From SKHV01 sp963678565 (lineage in GTDB: Bacteria; Bacteroidota; Bacteroidia; Bacteroidales; Prolixibacteraceae), in the NCBI GenBank assembly GCA_963678565.1, contig OY782875.1, positions 2,976,001 to 3,040,000 of the forward strand: a stretch of DNA of 64,000 bases, in the 5' to 3' direction. The notes beneath the pieces were generated by a model that had not been told where the DNA came from, ran no database searches, and saw nothing but the letters and a program-made list of their open reading frames with translations. This document shows, piece after piece, positions 51,052-60,769 of the stretch; the first letter of the stretch is position 1; every line of letters starts with the position of its first letter. The position numbers and the translations under genes are program-made.

Positions 51052-52347
51052 TCAGTTTTTCAATTTTTTCATGGCATTGTAACTACCCTCAATTGTCGCT
51101 TGTAAATCTTCGGTACGATGTGCCTGAGAAATAAACCCGGCCTCGTACTGCGATGGTGCCATGTAAATTCCACCTTTTAACGACAAATTGAAGTATTCAG
51201 AAAAGTATGGTAAATCACAATTATTCACATCATCTAATGAGTTTACAACCTCAGAATTAGTGAAGAAAAGTGTAAACATAGAACCTACCCTTTGAACAAT
51301 GCCATTAACATTCAATTCCTTTAAATTGTTTAACAGTCCTTCTTCGAGGAACTTACCTTTCTCTTCCAATTTTTGGTAGAAATCAGGATCGCTATCTATT
51401 TTTTTCAAAGTGGTTAAACCAGCCACCATTGCTAATGGATTTCCCGATAATGTTCCAGCCTGATAAACGGGTCCGGCAGGTGCCAAATAATCCATTATTT
51501 CAGTTTTTCCGCCATAAGCACCAACTGGCAATCCACCTCCAATAATTTTACCTAAGGTAGTGATATCAGGTTGTATGTTTAAGATTTCTTGTGCACCTCC
51601 TTTGGCAACACGAAATCCGGTCATTACTTCATCAAAAATAAGTAAGGCACCACTTGCGGTACACAATTCTCTGATTCCTTGAATAAATTCAGTTTGCGGA
51701 ACAATTACGCCCATATTGCCTGTAACAGGTTCTAAAATAACCGCCGCAATATCGTTCGAGTACTTATCGAAAAGTTTCTCAACCGATGCAATGTCGTTGT
51801 ATTTAGCAGTTAATGTATCACTTGCTGTACCCTTCGTAACTCCCGGAGTATTTGGCACACCAAAAGTAAGTGCACCCGACCCCGCTTCGATTAAGAAACT
51901 ATCGTTGTGACCATGATAACAACCTTCGAACTTAATTACCAAGTTGCGCCTGGTATAGCCACGTGCTAGGCGCAATGCGCTCATGGTTGCTTCGGTTCCT
52001 GAGTTTACCATTCGAACTTTTTCAATCGAAGGCATCATTTTTTTCACCTGTTCAGCCATTTCTGTTTCCAAGAGCGTTGGTGCACCAAAACTAGCTCCTA
52101 AGGCAACAGTATCTTGCACTGCTTTTACTACCTCGGGATGTGCATGGCCCAAAATCATTGGTCCCCAAGAACCTACATAGTCGATGTATTCGTTACCATC
52201 AATATCGGTCACTTTTGCCCCTTGAGCACTTTGAATAAATGGAGGATTTCCTCCTACACTTTTAAAAGATCTTACCGGTGAATTAACCCCACCTGGAATA
52301 TGTTTTTGTGCTTCCGAAAAAGCATGAATACTTTTGTCTAAACTCAT
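51052..52347 (-). CDS. hemL: Glutamate-1-semialdehyde 2,1-aminomutase
   Basis: This 431-residue PLP enzyme makes 5-aminolevulinate by the C5 route. The motifs NSGTEATMSALRLAR near residue 122, FEGCYHGHND near 146, FDEVMTGFRV near 240 and the PLP lysine in TTLGKIIGGGLPVGAYGG near 268 are clear. It works with HemA (same operon). The gap to hemB is 11 bp. Confidence 0.97.
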   Translation of the reverse strand: MSLDKSIHAFSEAQKHIPGGVNSPVRSFKSVGGNPPFIQSAQGAKVTDIDGNEYIDYVGSWGPMILGHAHPEVVKAVQDTVALGASFGAPTLLETEMAEQVKKMMPSIEKVRMVNSGTEATMSALRLARGYTRRNLVIKFEGCYHGHNDSFLIEAGSGALTFGVPNTPGVTKGTASDTLTAKYNDIASVEKLFDKYSNDIAAVILEPVTGNMGVIVPQTEFIQGIRELCTASGALLIFDEVMTGFRVAKGGAQEILNIQPDITTLGKIIGGGLPVGAYGGKTEIMDYLAPAGPVYQAGTLSGNPLAMVAGLTTLKKIDSDPDFYQKLEEKGKFLEEGLLNNLKELNVNGIVQRVGSMFTLFFTNSEVVNSLDDVNNCDLPYFSEYFNLSLKGGIYMAPSQYEAGFISQAHRTEDLQATIEGSYNAMKKLKN

Positions 52348-52358
52348 TGCTATTAATT

Positions 52359-53326
52359 TTACAAATCTTTAATTATGTCTTGCGTGTGGTACGAGATAAT
52401 AATGTCGGCTCCTGCCCTTTTCAATCCGGTAAGTAATTCAAGCACAATTCGCTTTTCATCAATCCAGCCATTGGCTGCAGCCGCTTTTACCATCGAAAAT
52501 TCACCACTCACATTGTATGCTGCCACCGGAATATTGAAGTTTTGCTTTACGCGACAAATAATATCCATATAATTTAAGGCCGGTTTTACCATCACAATGT
52601 CGGCTCCTTCTTGAATATCTAATTCTACTTCGCGTAAAGCTTCATCGCCATTAGCAGCATCCATTTGGTAGGTTCTGCGATCGCCAAACTGAGGTGCACT
52701 ATCGGCGGCCTCGCGAAAAGGACCATAAAAAGCTGACGCATATTTTGCTGAATATGCCATGATTGGCATATTTTTGAATCCACTTTCGTCCAATGCTTTG
52801 CGAATTGCTTGAACACGACCATCCATCATATCGCTGGGTGCAATCATATCCACACCAGCCTTGGCCAAGGAAACCGATTGCGCTGCTAAAGTTTCTAAAG
52901 TTAAATCGTTGTCGACATCGCCATCTACAATCGTTCCACAATGTCCATGGGTAGTGTATTCACAGTTACAAACATCGGCAATCAACATTAACTCGGGCAC
53001 TTCGGTTTTCAATGCACGAACTGCCCGTTGCACAATTCCCGACGATTGACAAGCAACATGTCCATGCTCATCTTTTTTTTCAGGAATTCCAAATAATAAG
53101 ATTGACTGTACCCCTTTTACAGAAAGTTCTTTTGCCCTTTTCACCAGCTCATCCACCGAAAATTGAAAATTACCGGGCATGGAAGAGATTGGATTTTTAA
53201 TTTTTTCGCCTGGACAAACAAATAGCGGCATCACCAATCGTTCTTAGAAAGTATGGTTTCGCGCACCATATTTCGAATGGTCTCGGATCGTCGTAAGCGT
53301 CGCATACGTTGTATTGGAAAACTCAT
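52359..53326 (-). CDS. hemB: Delta-aminolevulinic acid dehydratase (porphobilinogen synthase) with a frameshift near its start
   Basis: HemB joins two aminolevulinates into porphobilinogen. The main frame (52359-53237) holds the substrate Lys segments MAYSAKYASAFYGPFR and MVKPALNYMDI and a cysteine-rich zinc site (DVCNCEYTTHGHCG). The first 31 residues of a normal HemB (MSFPIQRMRRLRRS… to NDW, ATG at 53326) are found in another frame and run into TGA at 53231-53233. Restoring one base near 53234-53236 would join W31 to VMPLFVCPG, the usual wording. Either a real one-base deletion or a sequencing error in a G run is involved. A start at TTG 53237, GTG 53234 or ATG 53231 would give a protein without the N-terminal arm that supports the octamer. 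Confidence 0.88.
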
Positions 53327-53333
53327 GGATTCG

Positions 53334-54104
53334 TTATTTTCGGTTTTTGTAGTAATTCGTAATTGCATCAACGAGTCCTTGCACAGAACTGTCTTCGGGT
53401 ATAATTAATGGTTTACTGCCTGTATTTTCAACCATTCGTGCCGTGGTTCCGCCCATACAAGCCACTTTGAGTCTTTGTTCTTTCAGTGCTGGACTTAAAA
53501 CCATTAAATTATTAATTGCTGAAGGGCTCGCAATAATTAATAGATCGTAATTGTTGGCTTTGATCTGATTTAATATTTCTTGATCAACAGTTTCAGGTAA
53601 CTCAGAATTGTAAACATGAATTCGAACAACTTCGGCTACTTCATCTAAAATAAAAGGCAATTCGTTTAAGGCCAAATTTCCGGCAGGAAATAAAATCTTT
53701 GGGGAAGTAACATGCTGCAATTTTGGTTTCAAATCAATTGCCAATTCTTTTGCGGTATTGCCAAGATTTATAAAAGTTGGCTCAATACCGGCTTCTCGAA
53801 GATTTGAGGCAGTTTTCTTTCCAACCACTGCGGTATTTATTCCTTTTAAAACTTCAATTTGATTGGCATTCAAATGCTGAATAAAGTAGCGAACAGAATT
53901 AGGACTTGTAAAAACCACCCAATTAAATTGAGTTAAATCTTGTAATTGCTCCAACTCGGAAGCTTGCAATACACTCGGAACCACCTTTAAAGTTGGCAGG
54001 TTTAGCACCGTCGCCCCTTCGTGTTCTAACAATTGATTCAATTCGAGCGATCTACCCGCTGGTCGAGTAGATATGATTATTCTATCTTGTAGTTGCTTAG
54101 CCAT
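53334..54104 (-). CDS. hemD: Uroporphyrinogen-III synthase
   Basis: This 256-residue enzyme closes and inverts ring D of hydroxymethylbilane. The sequence is poorly conserved in the family, but the two-domain layout, VVFTSPNSVRYF near residue 66, the later IIASPSAINNL and the place between hemC and hemB support it. It overlaps hemC by 8 bp. Its stop is 7 bp before the hemB ATG at 53326, which supports that ATG as the native hemB start. Confidence 0.9.
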   Translation of the reverse strand: MAKQLQDRIIISTRPAGRSLELNQLLEHEGATVLNLPTLKVVPSVLQASELEQLQDLTQFNWVVFTSPNSVRYFIQHLNANQIEVLKGINTAVVGKKTASNLREAGIEPTFINLGNTAKELAIDLKPKLQHVTSPKILFPAGNLALNELPFILDEVAEVVRIHVYNSELPETVDQEILNQIKANNYDLLIIASPSAINNLMVLSPALKEQRLKVACMGGTTARMVENTGSKPLIIPEDSSVQGLVDAITNYYKNRK

Positions 54105-55032
54105 TTTGCTTTCGAATCTGTTCTAAAATTTCTAATGCTCCTTGTGCTTTTAAATCAGCTGCTAAGGCTTCGCCTAATTGAACAGCCTGAGCTTTATTTC
54201 CTGTTTTTTTGGCTTTCAAAAATGTTTGACCATCGATAGTCGATACAAAACCGTTCAATTCGATTTCCTCACCAATTACATTCGAGAAACATCCTACTGG
54301 AACCTGACAACCACCTTCGATATTTTTTAAAAAGGAGCGTTCAGCTTCCATTACTTTCCAGGTTGCTTTGTCGTTAACACTTGCGATAACTTGCTCAATT
54401 TCAGAATCATTATCACGAATTTCTAAGCCAATTATTCCTTGAGCTGTGGCAGGAATTACCTGACTGGGTTCTAGTATCTCACTGATCTGATCATCAAGGC
54501 CTAAACGTTGAAATCCAGCTGCCGCCATTAACAATGCATCGCAATGTCCTTCTTCCATCTTTTTCAAACGAGTTTGTACATTTCCGCGCACATCAACGAT
54601 CGTAAAATTTGGATTGTAGCGCAATAACGCAGCTTTTCGCCGAAGACTGGAAGTTCCAATCACATCTTTTTCGGTTAGTTCACTCAGCTTTTTTCCATCC
54701 TTTGAAATTAAGGCATCACGAAACTCTCCGCGAGCCAAAACAGCTCCTAATTTCAAGTCTTTAGGAAAAGTTGTAGGTAAATCTTTTAAACTATGTGCGG
54801 CAATATCGATTTCACCTTTGAGCAAGGCCAATTCAATTTCTTTGGTAAATAGTCCTTTATCGCCAATTTTCGAAAGTGCGACATCTAATATTTTATCACC
54901 TTTGGTATGAATAATCACAATTTCGATTTTCATATTCGGAAATTGTTCTTGCAAAAGCGATTGCGTTAATTCAGCCTGATAGATCGCTAATTTACTACCT
55001 CGGGTTCCAATCCTAATTATTTTTTCAGCCAT
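54097..55032 (-). CDS. hemC: Porphobilinogen deaminase (hydroxymethylbilane synthase)
   Basis: This 311-residue enzyme links four porphobilinogens. It has RIGTRGSKLAIYQAEL at the start, HSLKDLPTTFP near residue 80 with catalytic Asp, TSSLRRKAALL near 127 and the cofactor cysteine in GGCQVPVGC near 240. Length and motifs match HemC. It follows hemA by 8 bp. Confidence 0.96.
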   Translation of the reverse strand: MAEKIIRIGTRGSKLAIYQAELTQSLLQEQFPNMKIEIVIIHTKGDKILDVALSKIGDKGLFTKEIELALLKGEIDIAAHSLKDLPTTFPKDLKLGAVLARGEFRDALISKDGKKLSELTEKDVIGTSSLRRKAALLRYNPNFTIVDVRGNVQTRLKKMEEGHCDALLMAAAGFQRLGLDDQISEILEPSQVIPATAQGIIGLEIRDNDSEIEQVIASVNDKATWKVMEAERSFLKNIEGGCQVPVGCFSNVIGEEIELNGFVSTIDGQTFLKAKKTGNKAQAVQLGEALAADLKAQGALEILEQIRKQNG

Positions 55033-55040
55033 AACTTTGC

Positions 55041-56291
55041 TTAGTCGGGATAGGTAAATAACTTCTCTAACACTTGTAACGATTCAGTGTCTTTACCATT
55101 ATCTGTAATTTCTTTTAGATTTTTAATTAAAATTCGCGTCATCTTTTTTGCTAAGTGTTCGGAATATTCACTCACTTTTTGCATTTCGTCTTCGGTAGAT
55201 ATTTTCTTATAATTCTTGACTTCCATGCTTGCAACATGCTCGATATTACGCGTTATATTTTTAATTGCCGGACGTAAAGAACGACTCGCTTTCCAGTCCA
55301 TAAACTCATCAACCACGCCGTTAATTATATCATTTGCTGCCTCTACATTGCCCATTCGCTTATCGAGATTCTTATTTACGACTGCTTCTAGTGCGTCGAT
55401 TGTATGAATTTGAATTGATGGATGATTGAACGCTTCGATGTTTCGTGGAACTGAGATATCAATTAGTATCTGAGGAGCCTGATTGCGTTTATTTACCGAT
55501 GTTTCTAACATTTGCTTAGTTACCAAAGGAACTTTTGCTCCAGTTGCAATGATCACCAAGTCGTACAAATAAATATGCTGCTCTAACTGTTCAATTGGTA
55601 ATACTCGGCATTGAAATTTTTCGGCTAACTTGATGGCCTTTTTCTCTGTTCTATTCGTAACGGTAATGTTATCTATCCCTTGTTTATTAAAGTTCTGAAG
55701 AATCAATTTACCTGATTCTCCAGCACCAATCATCAAAATATGCGCATTGTGCCTATCTTTCAATAAATCGGAACAAAGATGAACCGCTGCTCCACTAATC
55801 GATGAAATTCCATATTTAATCTTGGTTTCAGAACGCACACGTTTACCCGTTTCGAAAGATTTTTGAAACAGACGCATTAAAATAGCATCGGTTAAGGCTG
55901 CTTTTGTACAAAATAGATAAGCTTCTTTTATTTGACCAATTATCTGATCTTCGCCAACCACCATCGAATCGATCCCCGAAGCCACTTTAAACAAATGCGT
56001 TACTGCTTCATTTTCTTTATATCTATAAAAATGTTCCCAGTAGTTTTCCGAGATTACCTTAAAACAACATAATGTATTAAATAAATCTTTTGCCGCCACC
56101 TCAAAATCGTAACGACTTTGCGTGAAGTAAATCTCAGTACGATTACAAGTTGACAAAATCACAATATCAGTAATTCCAATTTCGTCTTGCAAAAGTTCTG
56201 AAAATGGTACTATTTCTTCATTGGAAATCGAAAATTTCTCGCGGATATCTAATGAAGCTGTTTTATTGTTTAAGCCTATTACACCTAACAT
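55041..56291 (-). CDS. hemA: Glutamyl-tRNA reductase
   Basis: This 416-residue NADPH enzyme reduces Glu-tRNA to glutamate-1-semialdehyde, the first step of heme synthesis by the C5 route. LSTCNRTEIYF (residues 46-56) holds the catalytic cysteine; GVDSMVVGE-like ASGIDSMVVGEDQI and ETGKRVRSET follow, and the NADPH fold GAGESGKL is near 186. It is the promoter-proximal gene of the operon hemA-hemC-hemD-hemB-hemL-hemE. Confidence 0.96.
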   Translation of the reverse strand: MLGVIGLNNKTASLDIREKFSISNEEIVPFSELLQDEIGITDIVILSTCNRTEIYFTQSRYDFEVAAKDLFNTLCCFKVISENYWEHFYRYKENEAVTHLFKVASGIDSMVVGEDQIIGQIKEAYLFCTKAALTDAILMRLFQKSFETGKRVRSETKIKYGISSISGAAVHLCSDLLKDRHNAHILMIGAGESGKLILQNFNKQGIDNITVTNRTEKKAIKLAEKFQCRVLPIEQLEQHIYLYDLVIIATGAKVPLVTKQMLETSVNKRNQAPQILIDISVPRNIEAFNHPSIQIHTIDALEAVVNKNLDKRMGNVEAANDIINGVVDEFMDWKASRSLRPAIKNITRNIEHVASMEVKNYKKISTEDEMQKVSEYSEHLAKKMTRILIKNLKEITDNGKDTESLQVLEKLFTYPD

Positions 56292-56362
56292 GAAATAATT
56301 TCTATTGATTTAAGACACTGATACACTTAACATTGCACGATGCCTCTACAAAAATATTGATT

Positions 56363-56719
56363 TTAAACCATTTGAAAAAGGCTGGCGGCTGGTGGAGGTC
56401 GATTAAAATTGAAAGGAATGTAATTAGAACAATCGTATAATATTAAAATTCTTGAATTGTGCTCAATTTGGGGAAGGTACTTTGGTTGTGGTTCCAAATC
56501 GTTCTTCTCGATGATTTGTTTTTCGAACTTAACTTGTAATAATAGCTTGCTGAAATGAACTTCATCAACAATAAATTCTTCAGTTTTTGTTTCATGCAAT
56601 TCTTCCTGAAACAGTTCACTTATAGTTTTGGAATTTTGACCAAACATCATCACATATAGGTATGCCACAAAAAGCACAAAATATGGTAACCCGCTTGAAA
56701 AAATACCAAAACTAAACAT
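56363..56719 (-). CDS. Small membrane-anchored protein of unknown function
   Basis: This 118-residue protein starts with one hydrophobic segment (residues 8-27, SGLPYFVLFVAYLYVMMFG) and then has a charged middle and a C-terminal NFNRPPPAASLF tail. No domain is recognised. It lies between hemA and a divergent unknown gene, facing the same way as the hem operon; the spacing to hemA (about 70 bp) would allow co-transcription. Confidence 0.5.
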   Translation of the reverse strand: MFSFGIFSSGLPYFVLFVAYLYVMMFGQNSKTISELFQEELHETKTEEFIVDEVHFSKLLLQVKFEKQIIEKNDLEPQPKYLPQIEHNSRILILYDCSNYIPFNFNRPPPAASLFQMV

Positions 56720-56929
56720 CTATTCCCTTTTAAATTCTTACGTTAATTAGACAAATCAATCTTTAAATTGTTTTGGAAATTAGCGTTTTTATTCAAGAAT
56801 GAAAACAATAAGATCAACTTTTTTAAATCGGAATTGTTTTGCTGCTTTATCGAATAGTTAAAAAGTGTGATTCATCAAGTATTCTTGCTTTTTTACTTAC
56901 TTTTAACCCCCAATAAAATTGAGAATACC

Positions 56930-57436
56930 ATGTTTAAAATATACTTATTACAAAGTGAAATTATTGAGCCACAAAGTGGACTTATCGTAGTTTTGTTAAT
57001 TGCAGTATTACTAGCAATAGCCTATGCAATATTTAAGTTCATTGGTTTCAATCCGAAAAGCAAAAGTGAATTTCATGCCGATTTTGAGCTGGATTTAAAA
57101 GGTAATATCCCAATGAGTCCAACTGAAATAATATTAACTATTCGAAACACTGGAAATCAATCTGGTTTTATAGAAAATCCGGTGATCCAATTTAGCAACA
57201 TCGCAACAAAAAAGAGCTATAAAATCAACGCTGTTCAACCTTCAACAACTTTTCCATTACAAGTTAATCCAGACGAGCCACAAATTTTACGTATTGCATT
57301 AATGCCTTTCATTAATTTCAATCCACAATTAGATCAAATGCCTTTAATTAAAGTTTCGGCTTCCTATGGAACCAAGAAAGCGGTTAGTAAACGCGTGTTT
57401 AGAGTTTCAAAATCAATAATGAATTGGAAAAAATGA
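56930..57436 (+). CDS. Membrane-anchored protein with an Ig-like domain, unknown function
   Basis: This protein of about 168 residues has a membrane helix at about residues 15-38 (GLIVVLLIAVLLAIAYAI) and a C-terminal beta-sandwich-like domain. ATG 56930 is chosen over the upstream GTG at 56867, which adds 21 residues of poor support. It overlaps the pullulanase gene by 4 bp (ATGA at 57433), so the two are translated together, but no link in function is known. Confidence 0.65.
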   Translation: MFKIYLLQSEIIEPQSGLIVVLLIAVLLAIAYAIFKFIGFNPKSKSEFHADFELDLKGNIPMSPTEIILTIRNTGNQSGFIENPVIQFSNIATKKSYKINAVQPSTTFPLQVNPDEPQILRIALMPFINFNPQLDQMPLIKVSASYGTKKAVSKRVFRVSKSIMNWKK

Positions 57437-59373
57437 ATTGGAAATTCGGACATATTGATTTTTCGCAATATCCGCATTACAACGAAAAGCCGCTTGGTGT
57501 AAACTACCAACCGGAAGCTACTATAATTAGAGTTTATGCACCTACAGCCCAAAATGTACTCTTGCGATTGTACAAAACCGGAAATGGTAGCGATCATTAC
57601 CAGATTGAAAACTTTAAACAAAAAGATTCTATTTGGGAAATAGAAATCGAAGGAGATCAACAAGGTGCTTATTACACAATTCAATGTCAGATTAACAATT
57701 CTTGGCTCGACGAAATCCCTGATCCTTATGCATATGCAGTTGGAGTAAACGGAAAAAGAGGGATGATATGCAATTTCCAACAAACAAACCCAGCCAATTG
57801 GGAAAACGACTCTAGAGTCTTACCCAATCAATATACCGACATGGTGCTTTACGAACTACATGTTCGTGATTTTAGCATCGACAATTTTTCGGGAATCGAG
57901 AACAAAGGAAAATTCCTTGCTTTTACAGAAGAAAATACCCGTTCGCCGGAAGGATTAAAAACAGGATTGGATCATTTGATTGAAATGGGAATTACGCACG
58001 TTCACTTACTTCCTATTTATGATTTCTTCACTGTTGATGAAGCACACCCAGAGAAAAATGGATACAATTGGGGGTACGATCCATTGAATTTTAATGCACC
58101 GGAAGGTTCTTATTCAAGCGATCCTTTCAATGCTGAGGTCAGGATCAAGGAATTCAAACAACTGGTACAAAAGTTACATTCGAATGGAATTGGAGTAATC
58201 ATGGATGTCGTTTACAATCACACCGGATTAATTAATCATTCTTACTTCAATCAAACAGTTCCTGGATATTACTATCGCCAACGAAGAAATGGTACATTTA
58301 GTGATGCCAGTGGTTGTGGAACTGAAATTGCATCGGAGCGATCGATGGTTCGGAAATACATTATCGACTCCCTTAAATTCTGGGTTGAAGAATATCATTT
58401 AGATGGATTCCGCTTTGATTTGATGGGCGTTTTCGATATAGAAACGATGAATGCTATTCGGTCAGAAATGGATAAAATTGATCCGAAAATCGTATTGTAT
58501 GGCGAAGGCTGGACTGCAGCATCGAGTCCTTTAGACGAGAAATTTAGAGCCGTAAAAAGCAATGCTCCAAAATTGAAAAATATTGCAGTATTTAACGACG
58601 ACTTCAGAGACTCCATCAAAGGCGATGCATTTAATGAACATAGCTGGGGATTTGTGAGTGGTCAAACATTAAACGAAGAGTCGATTAAATATGCGATTGT
58701 TGCTGCAACCGGTCATCCGCAAATAAATTACGGTTATGTATCAACCACCAAATGGGCTTGGTCGTTAACTCCGCAACAAAGCATCAATTATGTTTCGTGC
58801 CACGACAATTACACACTGTATGATAAATTGAAGAAAGCTAGACCTGATGCTAGCTTGCAAGATTTAGCAAGAATGGTATGTTTAGCCGGATCGTTGTTAC
58901 TCAGCTCGCAAGGGGTACCTTTTATACATGCTGGAATGGAATTGCTGCGCACAAAAAAAGGACATGGAAACACCTATAAATCAGACGATAGCTACAATTT
59001 AATCGATTGGAGCCGAAAAGCAATATTTTCGTATGTTACCGATTATTTCAAGAAACTAATTGATATAAGAAAAAAGCACCCAGCTTTTAGAATGGCAACA
59101 ACCAAGCAAATTCAAAAACACCTAAGGTTCAACAAAGAATATTTCCCGGGGGTGGTTGCATACGAATTAATTGACAATGCCAATGGAGATTCGTGGAATC
59201 ATATTCAGATCATCTTTAACAACAATCCAGAACCAATCGTCTATCCTATCGAAATGGGGAATTGGACAGATATTGTAAACGGTTTAGCTATTGATGAAAA
59301 TGGCTTAACTTGTCATAAATCGCATTCAGCATTCGTATTACCGATGTCGATGTTGATGATGGTAAAAGCTTAA
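57433..59373 (+). CDS. pulA: Type I pullulanase (GH13)
   Basis: This enzyme of about 646 residues cuts alpha-1,6 branches in glycogen, pullulan or starch. It has an N-terminal CBM48-like domain (about residues 20-110), then a GH13 barrel with the pullulanase signature YNWGYDP near 213, VVYNHTG near 257, GFRFDLMG near 325 (nucleophile Asp), YGEGW near 357 (acid Glu) and SCHDN near 456. There is no signal peptide, so it probably acts on glycogen or imported maltodextrins in the cytoplasm. ATG 57433 is chosen because of the ATGA overlap with the preceding gene; a TTG three codons earlier is also open. Confidence 0.93.
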   Translation: MNWKFGHIDFSQYPHYNEKPLGVNYQPEATIIRVYAPTAQNVLLRLYKTGNGSDHYQIENFKQKDSIWEIEIEGDQQGAYYTIQCQINNSWLDEIPDPYAYAVGVNGKRGMICNFQQTNPANWENDSRVLPNQYTDMVLYELHVRDFSIDNFSGIENKGKFLAFTEENTRSPEGLKTGLDHLIEMGITHVHLLPIYDFFTVDEAHPEKNGYNWGYDPLNFNAPEGSYSSDPFNAEVRIKEFKQLVQKLHSNGIGVIMDVVYNHTGLINHSYFNQTVPGYYYRQRRNGTFSDASGCGTEIASERSMVRKYIIDSLKFWVEEYHLDGFRFDLMGVFDIETMNAIRSEMDKIDPKIVLYGEGWTAASSPLDEKFRAVKSNAPKLKNIAVFNDDFRDSIKGDAFNEHSWGFVSGQTLNEESIKYAIVAATGHPQINYGYVSTTKWAWSLTPQQSINYVSCHDNYTLYDKLKKARPDASLQDLARMVCLAGSLLLSSQGVPFIHAGMELLRTKKGHGNTYKSDDSYNLIDWSRKAIFSYVTDYFKKLIDIRKKHPAFRMATTKQIQKHLRFNKEYFPGVVAYELIDNANGDSWNHIQIIFNNNPEPIVYPIEMGNWTDIVNGLAIDENGLTCHKSHSAFVLPMSMLMMVKA

Positions 59374-59381
59374 TTCCGTAC

Positions 59382-60734
59382 TTATTTCAACATTTCTTCA
59401 GGTAGATAAACAATACAAATTCCCATAGTTTTATCGTCCTCGGAAAGCATTGCTGATTGAATTTCAATGCGCGATCCATCGGGACAAAAAGTAGGATGTG
59501 TATGATCATCAGCTGTTGCTTTATGGCCTGCTGAAAGCAAAACCATTTCACTGGTCTCTCGATTAATCAGGTAAAGTTCTCGTTTGAAATTATCGCCAAT
59601 TAAAAACTTTTTATCGGGTGAACCCGAAACATGCCAGAATCCACTGCCATAAGGAATTTGACCTTCAATCAGCATTGCACGAGAGTTGATATTTACCACG
59701 CCTAAACCTGTTGGTTTTTCGCGTGTACCACAAGGTCCCCACGATTTTTCTTGGCCAGGATTTACACCTTTCACATCTGTACCTTCTGCAACTTCAACCG
59801 TTCCATTTGGGATTTCTCGATGCCCCATAATCGCAAATGCAACTTCATCTTCAGAAATTACTGCTTCGTGTGTTACCCATTCATATTTCGACTCAGGATA
59901 CAAGGGACGTAAACCTGTTCCGTCGGTATTTACTATCCAAGTTCGTTGTGGAGCTTTTCCTCCTGTTTCCCAGCTAAAAATAATCTGATCATCCACCCAA
60001 GGGTTGGTTTGTAAATGACCAATTTGAAAAGGAACAGAAGTAAGATATTTTACTTCGCCAGTTTTAATATTCATTCCGGCAATTCCACCTGGTCCAGCCC
60101 CCATATTTCGGGGACCAAAATTGGGTTCTATTTTCATTGAATCGGGCAGATATTTTGAGGCAATTTCTTTTCCGGTCCGAAACCAGATCCAATTTTCGGA
60201 TGCATCAAGTGCCATGTCGCCATGCGCTCCAAAATCTGCTCCGATGGTACCAATTGTTGATTGATATTTTTTACTGTCCTTAAGTTTCCCCTTTTCACAA
60301 TCGGCAAATAATTTCTCAAGATCAACCACTCGAATCTCGGCACTTAAATCTCTAAAGTTTTCTTTTCGGTTTGGATGATGCATGTAAAACAATTTCATTT
60401 CTTTGCGCGAAACACACAGCATGCCTGAGTAACCACCCTCAGTAACCTGAATTATGCGACCATCAATTTCGTTTACTGCAAATGCTTCTCCACGCACTCG
60501 ATCCGATCTAAAAATCAACCAATTTAAATCTGAAGTCCACTGATTATGAGTTTGATATATTTTTGAATCTCGATATTTATCAGTTGTAAGAAAAACAAGC
60601 TTCACTCCCGTTTCGGGATCAGACAATTCTTTTCGTTCTGAAGGAAACGATCTTCCGATTTGAGCAATTGAATTGAAACTAATTGCGAATAAAAACAGAC
60701 TGACAAACAAATAGGCAATTGATGATTTAAGCAT
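59382..60734 (-). CDS. PL22-like oligogalacturonide lyase, secreted
   Basis: This 450-residue protein has a signal peptide (cleavage after SIAQ, residue 25) and a seven-bladed propeller resembling oligogalacturonate lyase. The likely metal-site segments include HNQW, FYMHHPNR, GHLQTNPW and DDHTHP, giving a set of histidines for Mn binding. PL22 enzymes split small unsaturated or saturated galacturonides by elimination. Typical PL22 enzymes are cytoplasmic, so the signal peptide is a difference. It lies downstream of a GH105 gene in the same direction, in a pectin-use pair. Confidence 0.78.
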   Translation of the reverse strand: MLKSSIAYLFVSLFLFAISFNSIAQIGRSFPSERKELSDPETGVKLVFLTTDKYRDSKIYQTHNQWTSDLNWLIFRSDRVRGEAFAVNEIDGRIIQVTEGGYSGMLCVSRKEMKLFYMHHPNRKENFRDLSAEIRVVDLEKLFADCEKGKLKDSKKYQSTIGTIGADFGAHGDMALDASENWIWFRTGKEIASKYLPDSMKIEPNFGPRNMGAGPGGIAGMNIKTGEVKYLTSVPFQIGHLQTNPWVDDQIIFSWETGGKAPQRTWIVNTDGTGLRPLYPESKYEWVTHEAVISEDEVAFAIMGHREIPNGTVEVAEGTDVKGVNPGQEKSWGPCGTREKPTGLGVVNINSRAMLIEGQIPYGSGFWHVSGSPDKKFLIGDNFKRELYLINRETSEMVLLSAGHKATADDHTHPTFCPDGSRIEIQSAMLSEDDKTMGICIVYLPEEMLK

Positions 60735-60769
60735 AATTTAGCTTACTAAGTGTGACTATTAAATACTAA

